Source: Herbihabitans rhizosphaerae (GTDB taxonomy: Bacteria > Actinomycetota > Actinomycetes > Mycobacteriales > Pseudonocardiaceae). From it: 64,000 nucleotides of DNA. Made by a program: the position numbers and the translations under genes. Below the pieces are notes generated by a model that had not been told where the DNA came from, did no database searches, and saw only the letters and a list, made by a program, of their open reading frames with translations. The stretch covers positions 555,126-619,125 of the forward strand of contig NZ_SGWQ01000001.1 in NCBI RefSeq assembly GCF_004216555.1. Reading direction: 5' to 3'. Positions 33,669 to 43,939 of the stretch are shown here, one piece after another. Position 1 is the first letter of the stretch. Every line of letters starts with the position of its first letter.

Positions 33669-34436
33669 TCAGTCGGGAGTGACGCCGGGTCGCGCGCCCG
33701 CTTGCGGCGGGCGAATGTCGGAGCCACGGCGAACCGTGCGGCAGCCCGACGGTTCGCCGGCGGTCCCGGAGTCGGTCGCGATCCCGGTCGGCGCGTGGCC
33801 GGCGCCGGCAGTGCCGTGACCGCCGGTCATCGGCACGCACGGCGGACCGGTTGGCGACGGCGTGTGGCGCGACGGCAGATCACGCGACGGCGGGAGCACC
33901 ATGGCCCGGCCGGCCGGCGCCTGCCGCATCTCCCGTGACTCGTGCGCCGGCGACTCCACGACCGTGGGCAGCGCGGCCGCCTGGGCCGGCACGGGCACCT
34001 GCGTCACCTGCGGAGTGACCACCGGCGGGGGCGTCGGGCTGGGCATCGGACCGGGCGGGGTCGGGATCTCGGGGCGCGGCAGCAACGGCGGCAGGGCCGG
34101 CAACGGCGGCGGCGTGGGCCGCACGATCCGGCGCGCGGTGTCGCGCACGATCTCCCGCGGGCGGTGCACCACCGCGTCGACGACCGGCATCACCTTGTGC
34201 CGCACGACCTTGTCGACGGCCCGCTTCGCCGGCGGCTCCGCCACCCGGCGCACGTCCTCACCGACGGCGGTGACCCGTTCGGCGGACGCCTCCGGCAGGG
34301 ACGGCTCGGCATTGGCCGGCGATTCGGTCAGCGCCCACAGGGCGACGGTCACGATCACGGCCCCGCCCAGCACCAGCAGCAGGCGCGCACACCAGTGCGC
34401 GAACAGCGCCCGGTGTGTGCGGTCAGCTGCGATCAC
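33669..34436 (-). CDS. Secreted/anchored proline-rich protein, unknown function
   Basis: The 255-residue protein has one N-terminal hydrophobic segment (LLLVLGGAVIVTVALWALTES). A charged region with VVRHKVMPVVDAVVHRPREIVRDTARRI and a long proline-rich C-terminal half (TPPPLPALPPLLPRP and similar) follow. It may be a cell-wall-spanning protein. It lies just upstream of the large repeat protein in the same direction (91-bp gap), so the two may act at the same surface. No domain is recognised. Confidence 0.7.
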   Translation of the reverse strand: MIAADRTHRALFAHWCARLLLVLGGAVIVTVALWALTESPANAEPSLPEASAERVTAVGEDVRRVAEPPAKRAVDKVVRHKVMPVVDAVVHRPREIVRDTARRIVRPTPPPLPALPPLLPRPEIPTPPGPMPSPTPPPVVTPQVTQVPVPAQAAALPTVVESPAHESREMRQAPAGRAMVLPPSRDLPSRHTPSPTGPPCVPMTGGHGTAGAGHAPTGIATDSGTAGEPSGCRTVRRGSDIRPPQAGARPGVTPD

Positions 34437-34541
34437 GGCACGCCTCCCAGTGGCGGACTGTGTTGCCGGTCACAGGCTGACACGGTGAATCAGCCGCGCA
34501 GGGTGATCAGAGCGCCGTTACCCCCGAACGGGTGACCAGGA

Positions 34542-34570
34542 GTGACACGATTCGCCGCGCGTCGTGTCAC
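34542..34570. promoter_or_regulatory. 9-bp inverted repeat GTGACACGA with 11-bp spacer
   Basis: GTGACACGA (34542-34550) and TCGTGTCAC (34562-34570) are exact complements between the divergent proline-rich-protein gene and the TetR gene. This is a plausible operator for the TetR protein. Confidence 0.55.
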
Positions 34571-34678
34571 TTGATCTTGATGCTCACGAAAGCGTGGCAT
34601 TCACACCACCGGGTGACACCTGTCCGTGTCGACGTCATACGACCGCACATCCGTGATCACCTGCACGGGAGGTATGGC

Positions 34679-35272
34679 ATGTACCCGTGTGGTCCGCGCG
34701 CCCATCGCACCAGGGTCGAGCTCTGGCTCGGTGCGATGCGGCTGTTCGCCGTGAGGGGGTTCACGCGCACGACGACCGCCGAGATCGCCAAGGCCGCCGG
34801 AATGTCGCCGCGCACCTTCTTCCGGCACTTCCCGAGCAAGCACGACCTGATCGAGCAGCCGTACCGGCTGCTGCTGTCGGCCGTCGCGAGCGGCGCGCGG
34901 GCCTGCCCGACCGACGAGCCGATCATCCGGTCCGTCGTCGCGGTCTGGCCGCGTTGCCTCGCCTCGCTGCTCGGACCGGACGTACTCGAGCACGACGGCC
35001 GCGCCGGCATCCGCTCCCTGCTCGCGCTGCGCAACAACGACGCCGAGGTGAGCGCGATGATGTGGGCGATCACCGACGAGTTCCGCAGCGACCTGGCCAC
35101 ACTCACCTCGGCACGGCTGCGCACCGACCCGGTCACCGACCCTCGGCCCTCGGTGGCCGCCGGCGCCGCCTCCGCGTTGCTGCACGACGTCACCCTGTGG
35201 TGGTCGACCAGCCCCGGCGTCAGCCTGCCGGACGCCGTGCGGCTGATGGGCGCGCGGTCCAGGACCTCATGA
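34679..35272 (+). CDS. TetR-family regulator
   Basis: The 197-residue protein has a TetR helix-turn-helix (AMRLFAVRGFTRTTTAEIAKAAGMSPRTFFRHFPSKHDLIEQP) and a short ligand domain. I chose ATG 34679 because GGGAGG lies 6 nt upstream; the frame extends back to 34532 without support. Targets are unknown; the inverted repeat upstream suggests control of itself and the divergent surface-protein gene. Its end overlaps the convergent reductase gene by 6 bp. Confidence 0.88.
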   Translation: MYPCGPRAHRTRVELWLGAMRLFAVRGFTRTTTAEIAKAAGMSPRTFFRHFPSKHDLIEQPYRLLLSAVASGARACPTDEPIIRSVVAVWPRCLASLLGPDVLEHDGRAGIRSLLALRNNDAEVSAMMWAITDEFRSDLATLTSARLRTDPVTDPRPSVAAGAASALLHDVTLWWSTSPGVSLPDAVRLMGARSRTS

Positions 35273-35920
35273 CCTCGCGAGTGCGGCGACCGCCTCGGCC
35301 ACCGGAGTGGACCCCGCGGTCAGCTCGACGATCGTGCGGCTCAGCGCCGGCTCGTGCAGCGCGACCTCGATGAACGCCGCCACGTCCGCGCGCGGCACCC
35401 GCCCGTACTCGATCGCCGGGCCTGCGGTGACCCGCCCGGTGCCCTCGTCGTCGGTCAGCGTGCCCGGCCGCACGATCAGCCAGTCCAGCCCGGTGCGCGT
35501 CAGGTACACGTCTGCGGTCTTCTTCACCTTCATGTAGTGCTCGAAGCCGGAGCCGCGCTCGCCGCCGCGCCCCGCGTCCGGGAACACCGACACCAGCACC
35601 AACCGGCGCACCCCGGCCCGCTCGGCGGCGTCGGCGGTCTTCTCCAGCCCTCGGCCGTCGATCGCCGTGGTCAAGTCCAGCCCGGTGCCGTGCGCGCCGG
35701 CGGAGAACACCACCACGTCGTGGCCGGCGATCCGCTCGGCCAACGCCTCGACCGAGTCCTCGATCAGGTCGCCGAGCACGGACACCGCGCCCGCCTCGCG
35801 CACCGTGCCGGTCTGCTCGGCCGATCGGTGCATGCCGGTCACCTCGTCGCCCCGCGCGACCAGGCGCGCGGCGAGCCGCCGGCCGATCCCGCCGGCGGCT
35901 CCGATCACGAAAATCCTCAC
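35267..35920 (-). CDS. NAD(P)-binding atypical SDR (NmrA/YwnB-like)
   Basis: The 217-residue protein starts RIFVIGAAGGIGRRLAARLVARGDEV, a GxxGxxG Rossmann motif of atypical short-chain reductases. It continues with VVFSAGA, RLVLVSV, YMKVKKTADVYLTRTGLDWLIVRPGTLTDD and the DVAAFIEVALHEP segment, all typical of the NAD(P)-binding family PF13460. The start is GTG 35920. The substrate is unknown. It lies 11 bp after the stop of the upstream condensation-domain gene, so it may be cotranscribed with it. Confidence 0.88.
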   Translation of the reverse strand: MRIFVIGAAGGIGRRLAARLVARGDEVTGMHRSAEQTGTVREAGAVSVLGDLIEDSVEALAERIAGHDVVVFSAGAHGTGLDLTTAIDGRGLEKTADAAERAGVRRLVLVSVFPDAGRGGERGSGFEHYMKVKKTADVYLTRTGLDWLIVRPGTLTDDEGTGRVTAGPAIEYGRVPRADVAAFIEVALHEPALSRTIVELTAGSTPVAEAVAALARS

Positions 35921-35931
35921 GAACAGTGACC

Positions 35932-37290
35932 CTACTGGCCAGCCGCCCTGATCGTTTCCACCACGCGGGCCAGGTGCGGCGGCGCGGTGGCCGACGCCTC
36001 GGGCGTGTCCGGCAACTGGGTCACCACGTTGACGTAGTCGGGCATCCAGTTGAACCACATCGACACGTCCGCGGCGTTGTCCGGCCCGGGCAACAAGCGC
36101 GCGTCGCACGCGGTGTAATCGGCGGCACCGGGCAGGCCGCGCCCGTTCACGTAGGACACCATCGGCGGAATGCTGAGCGACTCGCCGTCGGACGCGAGCA
36201 TCGCGATCACCGCGTGCAACGGGATCTGGGCGAGTGTGCGCGCCCGCTTGAACGCCTCGTGCGCCTTGGGGATCAGCTCGTCGAAGTCACCGCGCGTGTC
36301 GATCATGATCGGCACCAGGTTGATCAACCAGCCCTGGGTGCGCAGCCCGCGATCTTTCGTGCGGGTGGTGACGGCGGTCAGCACGCGGTACAGCTCGGTG
36401 CCGTCGGCCTCGCGCTGGGCGTGCGCGAGCGCGGCGAACACACCGCCGGCGAACCCGCCGTCGCGCGCCCGGCAGTGGTCGCGGAACCGCGCCCCGCCCG
36501 CCTCGCCGAAGATCTCGGTCTCCAGGCGCTTGGCCGGCACCAGCCCGCCACTCGGATTGCCGAGATCGGCCGGGAAGCTCGGCAACCGTCCGCCGCCGGC
36601 CTCGATGAACTCCCGCCACGCCACGATCTCCGGCGAGTCGGTGGTCAGCTCGGCCACCCGCTTGTGCTCCCGCGCGGTGATCATCAGCATCTCGTCGGTG
36701 GCGCCGAACTCGACCGGCGTGCCGGTGCGGTGGCCGTCGTAGCGGGCCCGCATCTCGGCGAACAGCAGCGCCATCGAGAAGCCGTCGGACAGCGAATGGT
36801 CGATGGCCAGATAGAACGTGGAGAACTCGTCGCGCAGGATCACCCCGGCCACGCACACCGGCCACGAATGGGGGATGGTGCCGGCGTCGATCGAGGCGTG
36901 CAGGTGATCGCGCAGCGCGACGGAGTCGGTGAACTCGCCGGCCTCGCGCGGCGCCACCCTGATCGCGTCGGCCGGATAGCCCCAGCCGGTGAACCCGCCC
37001 TCGCCGCCGTGCTCGAACCATGCGCGGTACGAATCATGTGCCGCGACGAAGTCCCGCAGCGCGGCGCTCATCGCCGTGACGTCGGCGCGGCCCGGAACAT
37101 TGAACGCGTGCGCCACCCACGGCGACTGGCGCACGCCGGCCGCGCGGTTCTCTCCGGCAAGGCGCATGTGTCCCTGTTGGATCAGCGACGGCGGGATCCC
37201 GTGTGGCACAGCGGGTCCACGCGCGGTCAGCTCGAACTCGACCAGCGTGCCCGGCCGTGGGCGGTAGTCGTCCATATCGGTTCGGCGCAT
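35932..37290 (-). CDS. Stand-alone condensation-domain acyltransferase (PapA/NRPS C-like), copy 2
   Basis: The 452-residue protein has the condensation-domain catalytic motif in the form DHSLSDGFS (family HHxxxDG, first His replaced by Asp) near residue 165, and a later QGWLINLVPI segment. No carrier or adenylation domain is attached, so it probably transfers an acyl or aminoacyl group like PapA-type ester-forming enzymes. ATG 37290 follows GAGGGGAA. It lies 13 bp downstream of a second, divergent-in-sequence condensation gene of identical length, suggesting a heterodimer or two-step esterification. Confidence 0.82.
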   Translation of the reverse strand: MRRTDMDDYRPRPGTLVEFELTARGPAVPHGIPPSLIQQGHMRLAGENRAAGVRQSPWVAHAFNVPGRADVTAMSAALRDFVAAHDSYRAWFEHGGEGGFTGWGYPADAIRVAPREAGEFTDSVALRDHLHASIDAGTIPHSWPVCVAGVILRDEFSTFYLAIDHSLSDGFSMALLFAEMRARYDGHRTGTPVEFGATDEMLMITAREHKRVAELTTDSPEIVAWREFIEAGGGRLPSFPADLGNPSGGLVPAKRLETEIFGEAGGARFRDHCRARDGGFAGGVFAALAHAQREADGTELYRVLTAVTTRTKDRGLRTQGWLINLVPIMIDTRGDFDELIPKAHEAFKRARTLAQIPLHAVIAMLASDGESLSIPPMVSYVNGRGLPGAADYTACDARLLPGPDNAADVSMWFNWMPDYVNVVTQLPDTPEASATAPPHLARVVETIRAAGQ

Positions 37291-37303
37291 GGAAGTTCCC
37301 CTC

Positions 37304-38662
37304 TCAGACGGTGACGGGCACGAGTTCGCGGGTCGCGGCGAGAGCGCCGACCGTGTCGGCGAACCGGTCGATGAACGGGCGCACGGCGTCACGCGCCGTG
37401 CCGGGGAAGCGGGCGGACAGGTGCAGGCCGCGCCGGCTCCGGGTGATCCAGACGTACACCTCGTCGGACGCCGTGACGCCGCTGCGCAGCATCCGGTTGT
37501 CGCAGGCCGCCCACTCATCGGCGCCGGGCATCCGGCGAATGTCCATGTAGGACACCACGAACCGCGGCCTGATCGAGGCGCCGAGCAGACGTTCGACCAC
37601 GGGTACCGGCACGCTGGCCATGCCGGCGTAGCGGTCCAGCGCGACGGCGACATCGCGTGCGGCGCCGGCGAATCCGGCGCCGGGCGCGAGGGTGAACCGC
37701 AGCGGACTGACACCGACGAACCAGCCGAACGAGCTGTGCCACCGCGGGTTGGTCCTGGTATGCGCCAAGGTCAGCACGGCGGTCTCGGCCCGACCGGTGT
37801 GCTCGCGCACGGCGAGACCGAGGCAGGTGAGCAGACCGGCCGGCGTGGTGACACCGGCGTCCCTCGCGGCCGCGCCGAACGCGTCGGCCTGATCGCCGTC
37901 AAGCAGCCACCGGTAGTCGTTGCCCTGCCGGACCTCAGCCGTGGCGTTCAGCCGGCCGGGGAAACCGGGGCACGTCCCGCCGGTCGAGTCGAGGAACTCG
38001 CGCCAGCGCAGCACGGTGTCGTGCTCGGCGGCCAGGCCTTCCACACCGGCCCGCTCGTCCGGCCCGAAGTCGAGATAGCTGGCCGAGGGTGCGGGGACCG
38101 GCACCGACGGGTCGCGCAGGTTCGCCAGCAGCGCCCGCACCTCCGACGCCACGACGAGCACCGAGTAGCCGTCGAGATGGCCGTGATCACCGGCGAAGTA
38201 CACGGTCACACCCTCGGCGTCGGCGACCGTGGCGAACGCGGTGTTCGGCCAGGCGTCCGGCGGGGTCGCCCGGTCGAAGAAGGCCTCGATCCGGCGGCGC
38301 ACCGCCTCGCCGTCGTAGATCCGCCGAGGACCGATGGCGCGGACCCGCACGCCGGAGCCGGGCAACGTCCACCGGCACCACTGCCCGTCCCGTTCGACCC
38401 GCAACAGGCTGCGCAGCGTCTCGTGCCGGGCGACCCAGCGCCGCAGCACCTCGGCGATCTCGTCCTGGCTGGCCTTGCCGAGCCGGAACGAGGAGCCCAC
38501 CCAGGTCGGGCCGGCTCCGGACGCCGCGCGCAGATGGGCCTCGTGCGCGTGGGCCGGGGCGCGTTCGTCGTCGGCCCAGGAGCTGGCCCGGGCGGCGACC
38601 GGCCGCCACAGCGTCAGCGTGCCTGGGCGCACACCGCAGTCGGACAGTTCTTTCAGTTCCAT
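37304..38662 (-). CDS. Stand-alone condensation-domain acyltransferase (PapA/NRPS C-like), copy 1
   Basis: The 452-residue protein has the motif GDHGHLDGYS near residue 160, again DHxxxDG in place of HHxxxDG. WVGSSFRLGKASQDEIAEVLRRWVARHETLRSLL is typical of the C-domain N-terminus, and SSFGWFVGVSPLRF of the later latch region. It heads the operon with copy 2 and perhaps the SDR gene. The 340-bp A/T-richer region upstream should hold its promoter. The substrate is unknown; the nearby cholesterol oxidase allows a lipid or sterol ester guess, which is weak. Confidence 0.82.
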   Translation of the reverse strand: MELKELSDCGVRPGTLTLWRPVAARASSWADDERAPAHAHEAHLRAASGAGPTWVGSSFRLGKASQDEIAEVLRRWVARHETLRSLLRVERDGQWCRWTLPGSGVRVRAIGPRRIYDGEAVRRRIEAFFDRATPPDAWPNTAFATVADAEGVTVYFAGDHGHLDGYSVLVVASEVRALLANLRDPSVPVPAPSASYLDFGPDERAGVEGLAAEHDTVLRWREFLDSTGGTCPGFPGRLNATAEVRQGNDYRWLLDGDQADAFGAAARDAGVTTPAGLLTCLGLAVREHTGRAETAVLTLAHTRTNPRWHSSFGWFVGVSPLRFTLAPGAGFAGAARDVAVALDRYAGMASVPVPVVERLLGASIRPRFVVSYMDIRRMPGADEWAACDNRMLRSGVTASDEVYVWITRSRRGLHLSARFPGTARDAVRPFIDRFADTVGALAATRELVPVTV

Positions 38663-39002
38663 TTAAGGCGCCATTTCACGAAAAGGACAAAGGGGTATCG
38701 AGGAACGAACTCTCGGTTCACATTGAATGCCGCAGATTGCACCCAGGTCTGCAGGCGTGCCGCACGTCGACACTGTCGCACGGTCTCCGCCGAGAGATTA
38801 CACCCGAACAGGGGTATGGCAAGGCCATGCCCACGATGGTTCCATACCTACTAAAATATGATCAACATGACCCCCGTGCTGGGGATTTACCTTTTGTTCA
38901 TAATGCGCGCAGGCGTGTGTGTGCTCGTTCTCACCCGCCCTCCCTCATTTGGGTAACCGGCGGTTAATTCAGCGCACTGTGATGCGCGACGTTAAGACCC
39001 CA
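38663..39002 (-). promoter_or_regulatory. 340-bp A/T-richer intergenic region upstream of the condensation genes
   Basis: No gene is seen. The stretch around 38850-38900 (CTACTAAAATATGATCAACA, then TTTTGTTCATAATG) is among the most A/T-rich in the window and probably contains the minus-strand promoter of the condensation genes. The 3' end of the cholesterol oxidase gene lies at 39003. Confidence 0.5.
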
Positions 39003-40637
<1,635 letters not shown>

Positions 40638-40760
40638 TCAAACGCGAAAAGTAGTCAGGACCGCGTTCACTCGATCGTGGTCGCCCACGCGTCACCAGGC
40701 GGCTGCCGAACAACGTCGTGCCGTCCGAAACTTAGCGATCGCTCCATTCATGTTTTGCGT

Positions 40761-40778
40761 ACTTTAGCCCGCTAAAGT
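40761..40778. promoter_or_regulatory. 18-bp palindrome ACTTTAGC-CC-GCTAAAGT upstream of choA
   Basis: Two exact 8-bp half-sites with a 2-bp centre lie about 150 bp upstream of the cholesterol oxidase start in an A/T-richer stretch. It could be an operator for choA. It does not match the KstR motif as I remember it. Confidence 0.55.
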
Positions 40779-40813
40779 CCCTCGGCCACGGAGAAAGCCC
40801 AGGTCACAGAAGA

Positions 40814-40993
40814 TCAATCGAGGACGGGGAATGTGAGGGTGATGCACGTAAGGCCGTCGGTGATGGTGGAGTCACCTTCACGGGCTTGGTCAGCGCACTT
40901 TTGAGAAGTCCTCGTCGAAGGAGACGTTGCCTGTGACGGCGACCCTGGTACGCGGACCATCGGCGAACCAGTGAGTGTCACCGAGGCCGTCAT
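40814..40993 (-). pseudogene. Possible frameshifted gene remnant after the amidohydrolase gene
   Basis: An ATG at 40993 overlaps the stop of the upstream gene (ATGA) and opens a 59-codon frame to 40814. Codon third positions look coding first in a second frame (GDTHWFADGPRTRVAVTGNVSFDEDFSKV) and then in the first (STITDGLTCITLTFPVLD). This suggests a small gene with one frameshift, or a decayed one. I do not recognise the family. Confidence 0.35.
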
Positions 40994-41775
40994 GACTGGA
41001 CAGCGTCGATGAGCCGCGCGAGCGCGCGCACCAGTGGCTCCACGCCGTTTCCGGGCGCACCACCGGGTTCGGCCATGTACATGTCCCGCCGGATCTCGAT
41101 CATCAGCGCGCTCACGTCCGCCGCGCGCCGGTAGTGGTCGAGCGGGACGTAGGTGCCGCTGAACGGCGTGTTCACGTCGAGATCGCCGACCTCGGCGAAC
41201 GCGCGCACCGCGGCGTCGCGCAGAGATTCGGGAGTATGAAAGGAATCCACGCCCAGGCACACGGCCGGCCGGTTGCCGGTCGCGTGCAGTTCGTAGGGCA
41301 AAGCATGACTCGGGTAGGAGTGCACGTCGATGATCACCACGTGGCCCACCGCCGCCAGGCGCGCGTCCACCAGACCGGCCATCGCCGTCGCGTAGGGCCG
41401 GTAGTGCCGGGCGAGCAGATCCTCCACGTGCGCGGAATCGTTGTCGCGCAACGGTTCGCCGTGCGAGGTACGCAGGTACACCGCGCCCATGCCCACCGCG
41501 TGCATCTCCTCGCGGTCGTCGGGGAACCGCTCCGGGTCGACCACCAGCCGGGACAGCCGGTTGGCGAACACCCACGGCGTCCGGCTCGCGGTCGCGGTGG
41601 CACGGGCGGCGATCAGCCCGGTGTGCGCGTCGGTGATGTGATCAAGTTCGGCGGACAGCGCGGCGTCGTCGAGCAGAATCCGTTGCCTGGCCTCGGGTGT
41701 CAGCGCCCGAGATCCGTGCGGCACGTGCAGGATCACCGGGGACTCGGGCGCACCCGGCGTGATCTCGAAGTTCAT
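40990..41775 (-). CDS. N-formylglutamate amidohydrolase-family protein
   Basis: The 261-residue protein has HVPHGSR near the start, DHITDAHTG, ANRLSRLVVDPERFPD and VVIIDVHSYPSHALPYE, the metal-binding and catalytic pattern of the HutG-like N-formylglutamate amidohydrolase family. Its end, SALMIEIRRDMYM, is also typical. The natural substrate may be an N-acyl amino acid. ATG 41775 overlaps the stop of the saccharopine-dehydrogenase-like gene, so the two are one operon under the divergent TetR gene. Confidence 0.88.
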   Translation of the reverse strand: MNFEITPGAPESPVILHVPHGSRALTPEARQRILLDDAALSAELDHITDAHTGLIAARATATASRTPWVFANRLSRLVVDPERFPDDREEMHAVGMGAVYLRTSHGEPLRDNDSAHVEDLLARHYRPYATAMAGLVDARLAAVGHVVIIDVHSYPSHALPYELHATGNRPAVCLGVDSFHTPESLRDAAVRAFAEVGDLDVNTPFSGTYVPLDHYRRAADVSALMIEIRRDMYMAEPGGAPGNGVEPLVRALARLIDAVQS

Positions 41776-42989
41776 CGGTGGTGCGCCACGGCGGTGAGCG
41801 CGCGTCGGATGGCGTCGCGATAGGTCGTGGTGGCGTCTGGGTCCCAGGAGCGGGTGATCACGGCCATCTCCTCGGGTGCCGGGTTCGTCGGGCAGTGCGG
41901 GGCGAGCCTGGCGAGGTAGTGCTCCGGATCGATGATCGCCTCCGGCGCGAAAACCCCTGGTGCGGCAAGGACTCCGGTGGTGCACAGTTCGAGCGCGACG
42001 GCGAGCGGCACGCCGGTCACCGCACCCATTGTCGTGCCAGGGAAATGACACAGCGCGGCCGCCACGACGGCGGGTCGTCCGTCGTGGGTACCGGTGGCGA
42101 GCGCGAACAGCGGCGGCAGCCGGTCAGGCCTGACATGCTTGTCCAGCGGTGGCGACGGCAGATGCCGTTCGGCGAACTGCGTGACCCGGGCGGCGCGCGC
42201 CGCGGAGACGAGCCGGCGGTCCACGGCCCAGCGGGTGGCCCGCATGAAGGCGAGGAACGGGCGGCTGCCGGTGGTGACGTTGACGCTCGTCGCGGCGGAA
42301 ATGGTGCGCGGCAACGTGATCGGCTCGGGGTGGCCGAACGTCCAGGTGGCGCGCCGGCCCAGCCCCGGGTAGTCGATCATGGTGCGGCGCAGCGGGCGTT
42401 CGTCGACGAAGCGCCCGTCGCGCCGAACGCGGATGGTGCCGGTCATCTGGGCGATGCCGTGCACGACGGCCGCGCTGACACCAGGACCGGCGGCGTCCAG
42501 CCCGCCGGCTTCCACGTTCCACCCGGTGACGATCTCCTCGACGCCGTCCAACTCTCGGGCGGCGAGTACGGCGAGCAGGTTGGACAGCCCAGGCGTGGCG
42601 CCCATGCCGATCACCGCGGTGACACCGGCGGCCTCGGCCCGCGCGGACAGCTCCAGCATCTCGATCGTGGGTTCCCAGTCGTCGCAGATGTCCAGGTAGT
42701 GACAGCCGGCGTCGATGGCCGCGGCGAGGATCGGAACGCCGAACCGGTAGAACGGCCCGACGGTGTTCACCACAACGTCGGCTTCGCTCAAAGCCTCGCG
42801 CAGTGCCGCGTGATCGGTGACATCCAGGCCAAGACTCCGTGCGGGCGTGCCGAGTTGGTCGGCGAACCGCTCGGCGGCACTCGCGTCGAGGTCGGCCACG
42901 ATCAGCTCGCTGACGCCGTCCAGGTTGATCGCGGCGCGGCAGAGGTGGCGGCCCATGCCGCCCGCGCCGCCCAGTGCGAGGACTCGCAT
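41772..42989 (-). CDS. Saccharopine dehydrogenase-like NAD(P) oxidoreductase
   Basis: The 405-residue protein starts MRVLALGGAGGMGRHLCRAAINLDGVSELIVADLD, a Rossmann GxGxxG-type motif, followed by VVVNTVGPFYRFGVPILAAAIDAGCHYLDICDDWE and MGATPGLSNLLA, which are characteristic of the saccharopine dehydrogenase NAD(P)-binding family. The real substrate is unknown; it need not be lysine metabolism. It is cotranscribed with an amidohydrolase and is divergent from a TetR gene whose operator-like palindrome lies 26 bp upstream of its start. Confidence 0.88.
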   Translation of the reverse strand: MRVLALGGAGGMGRHLCRAAINLDGVSELIVADLDASAAERFADQLGTPARSLGLDVTDHAALREALSEADVVVNTVGPFYRFGVPILAAAIDAGCHYLDICDDWEPTIEMLELSARAEAAGVTAVIGMGATPGLSNLLAVLAARELDGVEEIVTGWNVEAGGLDAAGPGVSAAVVHGIAQMTGTIRVRRDGRFVDERPLRRTMIDYPGLGRRATWTFGHPEPITLPRTISAATSVNVTTGSRPFLAFMRATRWAVDRRLVSAARAARVTQFAERHLPSPPLDKHVRPDRLPPLFALATGTHDGRPAVVAAALCHFPGTTMGAVTGVPLAVALELCTTGVLAAPGVFAPEAIIDPEHYLARLAPHCPTNPAPEEMAVITRSWDPDATTTYRDAIRRALTAVAHHR

Positions 42990-43014
42990 CGGTGCTCCCT
43001 TCCGAGATATATTG

Positions 43015-43028
43015 ACTGTCGTGACAGT
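43015..43028. promoter_or_regulatory. Operator-like palindrome ACTGTC-GT-GACAGT over the TetR start
   Basis: Exact 6-bp half-sites overlap the GTG 43021 start of the TetR gene. TATATT at 43007-43012 is a good -10 box, which would make the TetR mRNA leaderless or nearly so. Confidence 0.65.
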
Positions 43029-43629
43029 AAACAAACCTGGGCGGCCGAGCAAGGCGGTCGAGCGCAGGGCGGAGATCCTCGACGCGATGGCCAGGGTCGT
43101 GGCGCGCAGCGGGCTGGACGACGCCACCGTGTCGGCGGTGGCCGACGAGGCGGGCATGCAGCGCACGCTGGTGTTCCACTACTTCGGCGACCGGCCCGGC
43201 TTGCTCGCGGCGTTCATCGATGAGGTCGTCGGCGGATACGGCCGTCGCATGCTCGGCGCGGAGCACCTGTCGATCGAGGCGCGGATCGACCGCGCCTTCG
43301 CCCCCGGTTTCTACGCCAACCGCGACGACCTCGTGGTCTGGACCGAGTTGGTCGCGTTGGCCGCCCGCGACGACACGGTCCGCGATCGGCTGCGGGTGCT
43401 CTGGCTCGACGTGTGGCTGCCGGAGGTCGAACGACAGCTCGCACTCGCCGCCCCAACCGCGACCACGGCCGCCGTCGGGCAGGTCGCCTACGGATTGACC
43501 TGCCTGGTCGAAGCGCACTGGGCATTCGTGTTGCAAGGCGTGGACGCGCCGAAACGGCGGCGACAGGCTAGGGCGGCGGCCCGGCTCCTGCTCGCCGGTC
43601 TGCCTGTTGAGACGATTCGCACAGGGTGA
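43021..43629 (+). CDS. TetR-family regulator
   Basis: The 202-residue protein has the TetR DNA-binding region (RRAEILDAMARVVARSGLDDATVSAVADEAGMQRTLVFHYFGDRPGLLAAF), with a ligand domain ending in YGLTCLVEAHWAFVLQGV. GTG 43021 is chosen; it lies inside a palindrome and just after a -10 box. It should repress itself and the divergent dehydrogenase/amidohydrolase operon. The ligand is unknown. Confidence 0.88.
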   Translation: MTVNKPGRPSKAVERRAEILDAMARVVARSGLDDATVSAVADEAGMQRTLVFHYFGDRPGLLAAFIDEVVGGYGRRMLGAEHLSIEARIDRAFAPGFYANRDDLVVWTELVALAARDDTVRDRLRVLWLDVWLPEVERQLALAAPTATTAAVGQVAYGLTCLVEAHWAFVLQGVDAPKRRRQARAAARLLLAGLPVETIRTG

Positions 43630-43661
43630 CGGCACAGATGGGTGAATCGGCTACGTTCGAG

Positions 43662-43852
43662 GGTGCCGATGGTTCACCTTCTGGTTCGGTCAGAGGGTGA
43701 GGCAAGAGGGAACCCGGTGTGAATCCGGGACTGCCCCGCAGCGGTGAACGGGAACGACCGCCGTCACGAAGCACTGGACGCGAGTCCGGGAAGCGACGGC
43801 CAGTAGGCAAACGCACGATGCCCGCGAGTCCGAAGACCTGCCATTGGTACAC
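43662..43852 (+). ncRNA. Cobalamin riboswitch
   Basis: The conserved B12-box features are present. GGGAACCCGGTGTGAATCC (43708 onward) is followed by CTGCCCCGCAGCGGTGAAC. The 3' part holds GAGTCCGAAGACCTGCC. Flanks CCGATGG (about 43666) and CCATTGG (about 43841) close the P1 helix. It lies in the 5' leader of metE, the B12-independent methionine synthase. Binding of cobalamin should switch metE off, when the B12-dependent enzyme can be used. Confidence 0.95.
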
Positions 43853-43939
43853 GCGCCCGCCGGGCACGTGTGGAGTCCGGAACCGCGAGGGACGGTTCAT
43901 GCGGACACGGTGGCCCAGCGCCGCCTGCTCGCGTGCCGC

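Noticed and set aside
41772-42989. Lysine-degradation saccharopine dehydrogenase
   Set aside because: Only the NAD(P)-binding family resemblance is supported, and the amidohydrolase and TetR context gives no lysine-pathway genes, so no specific reaction was assigned.
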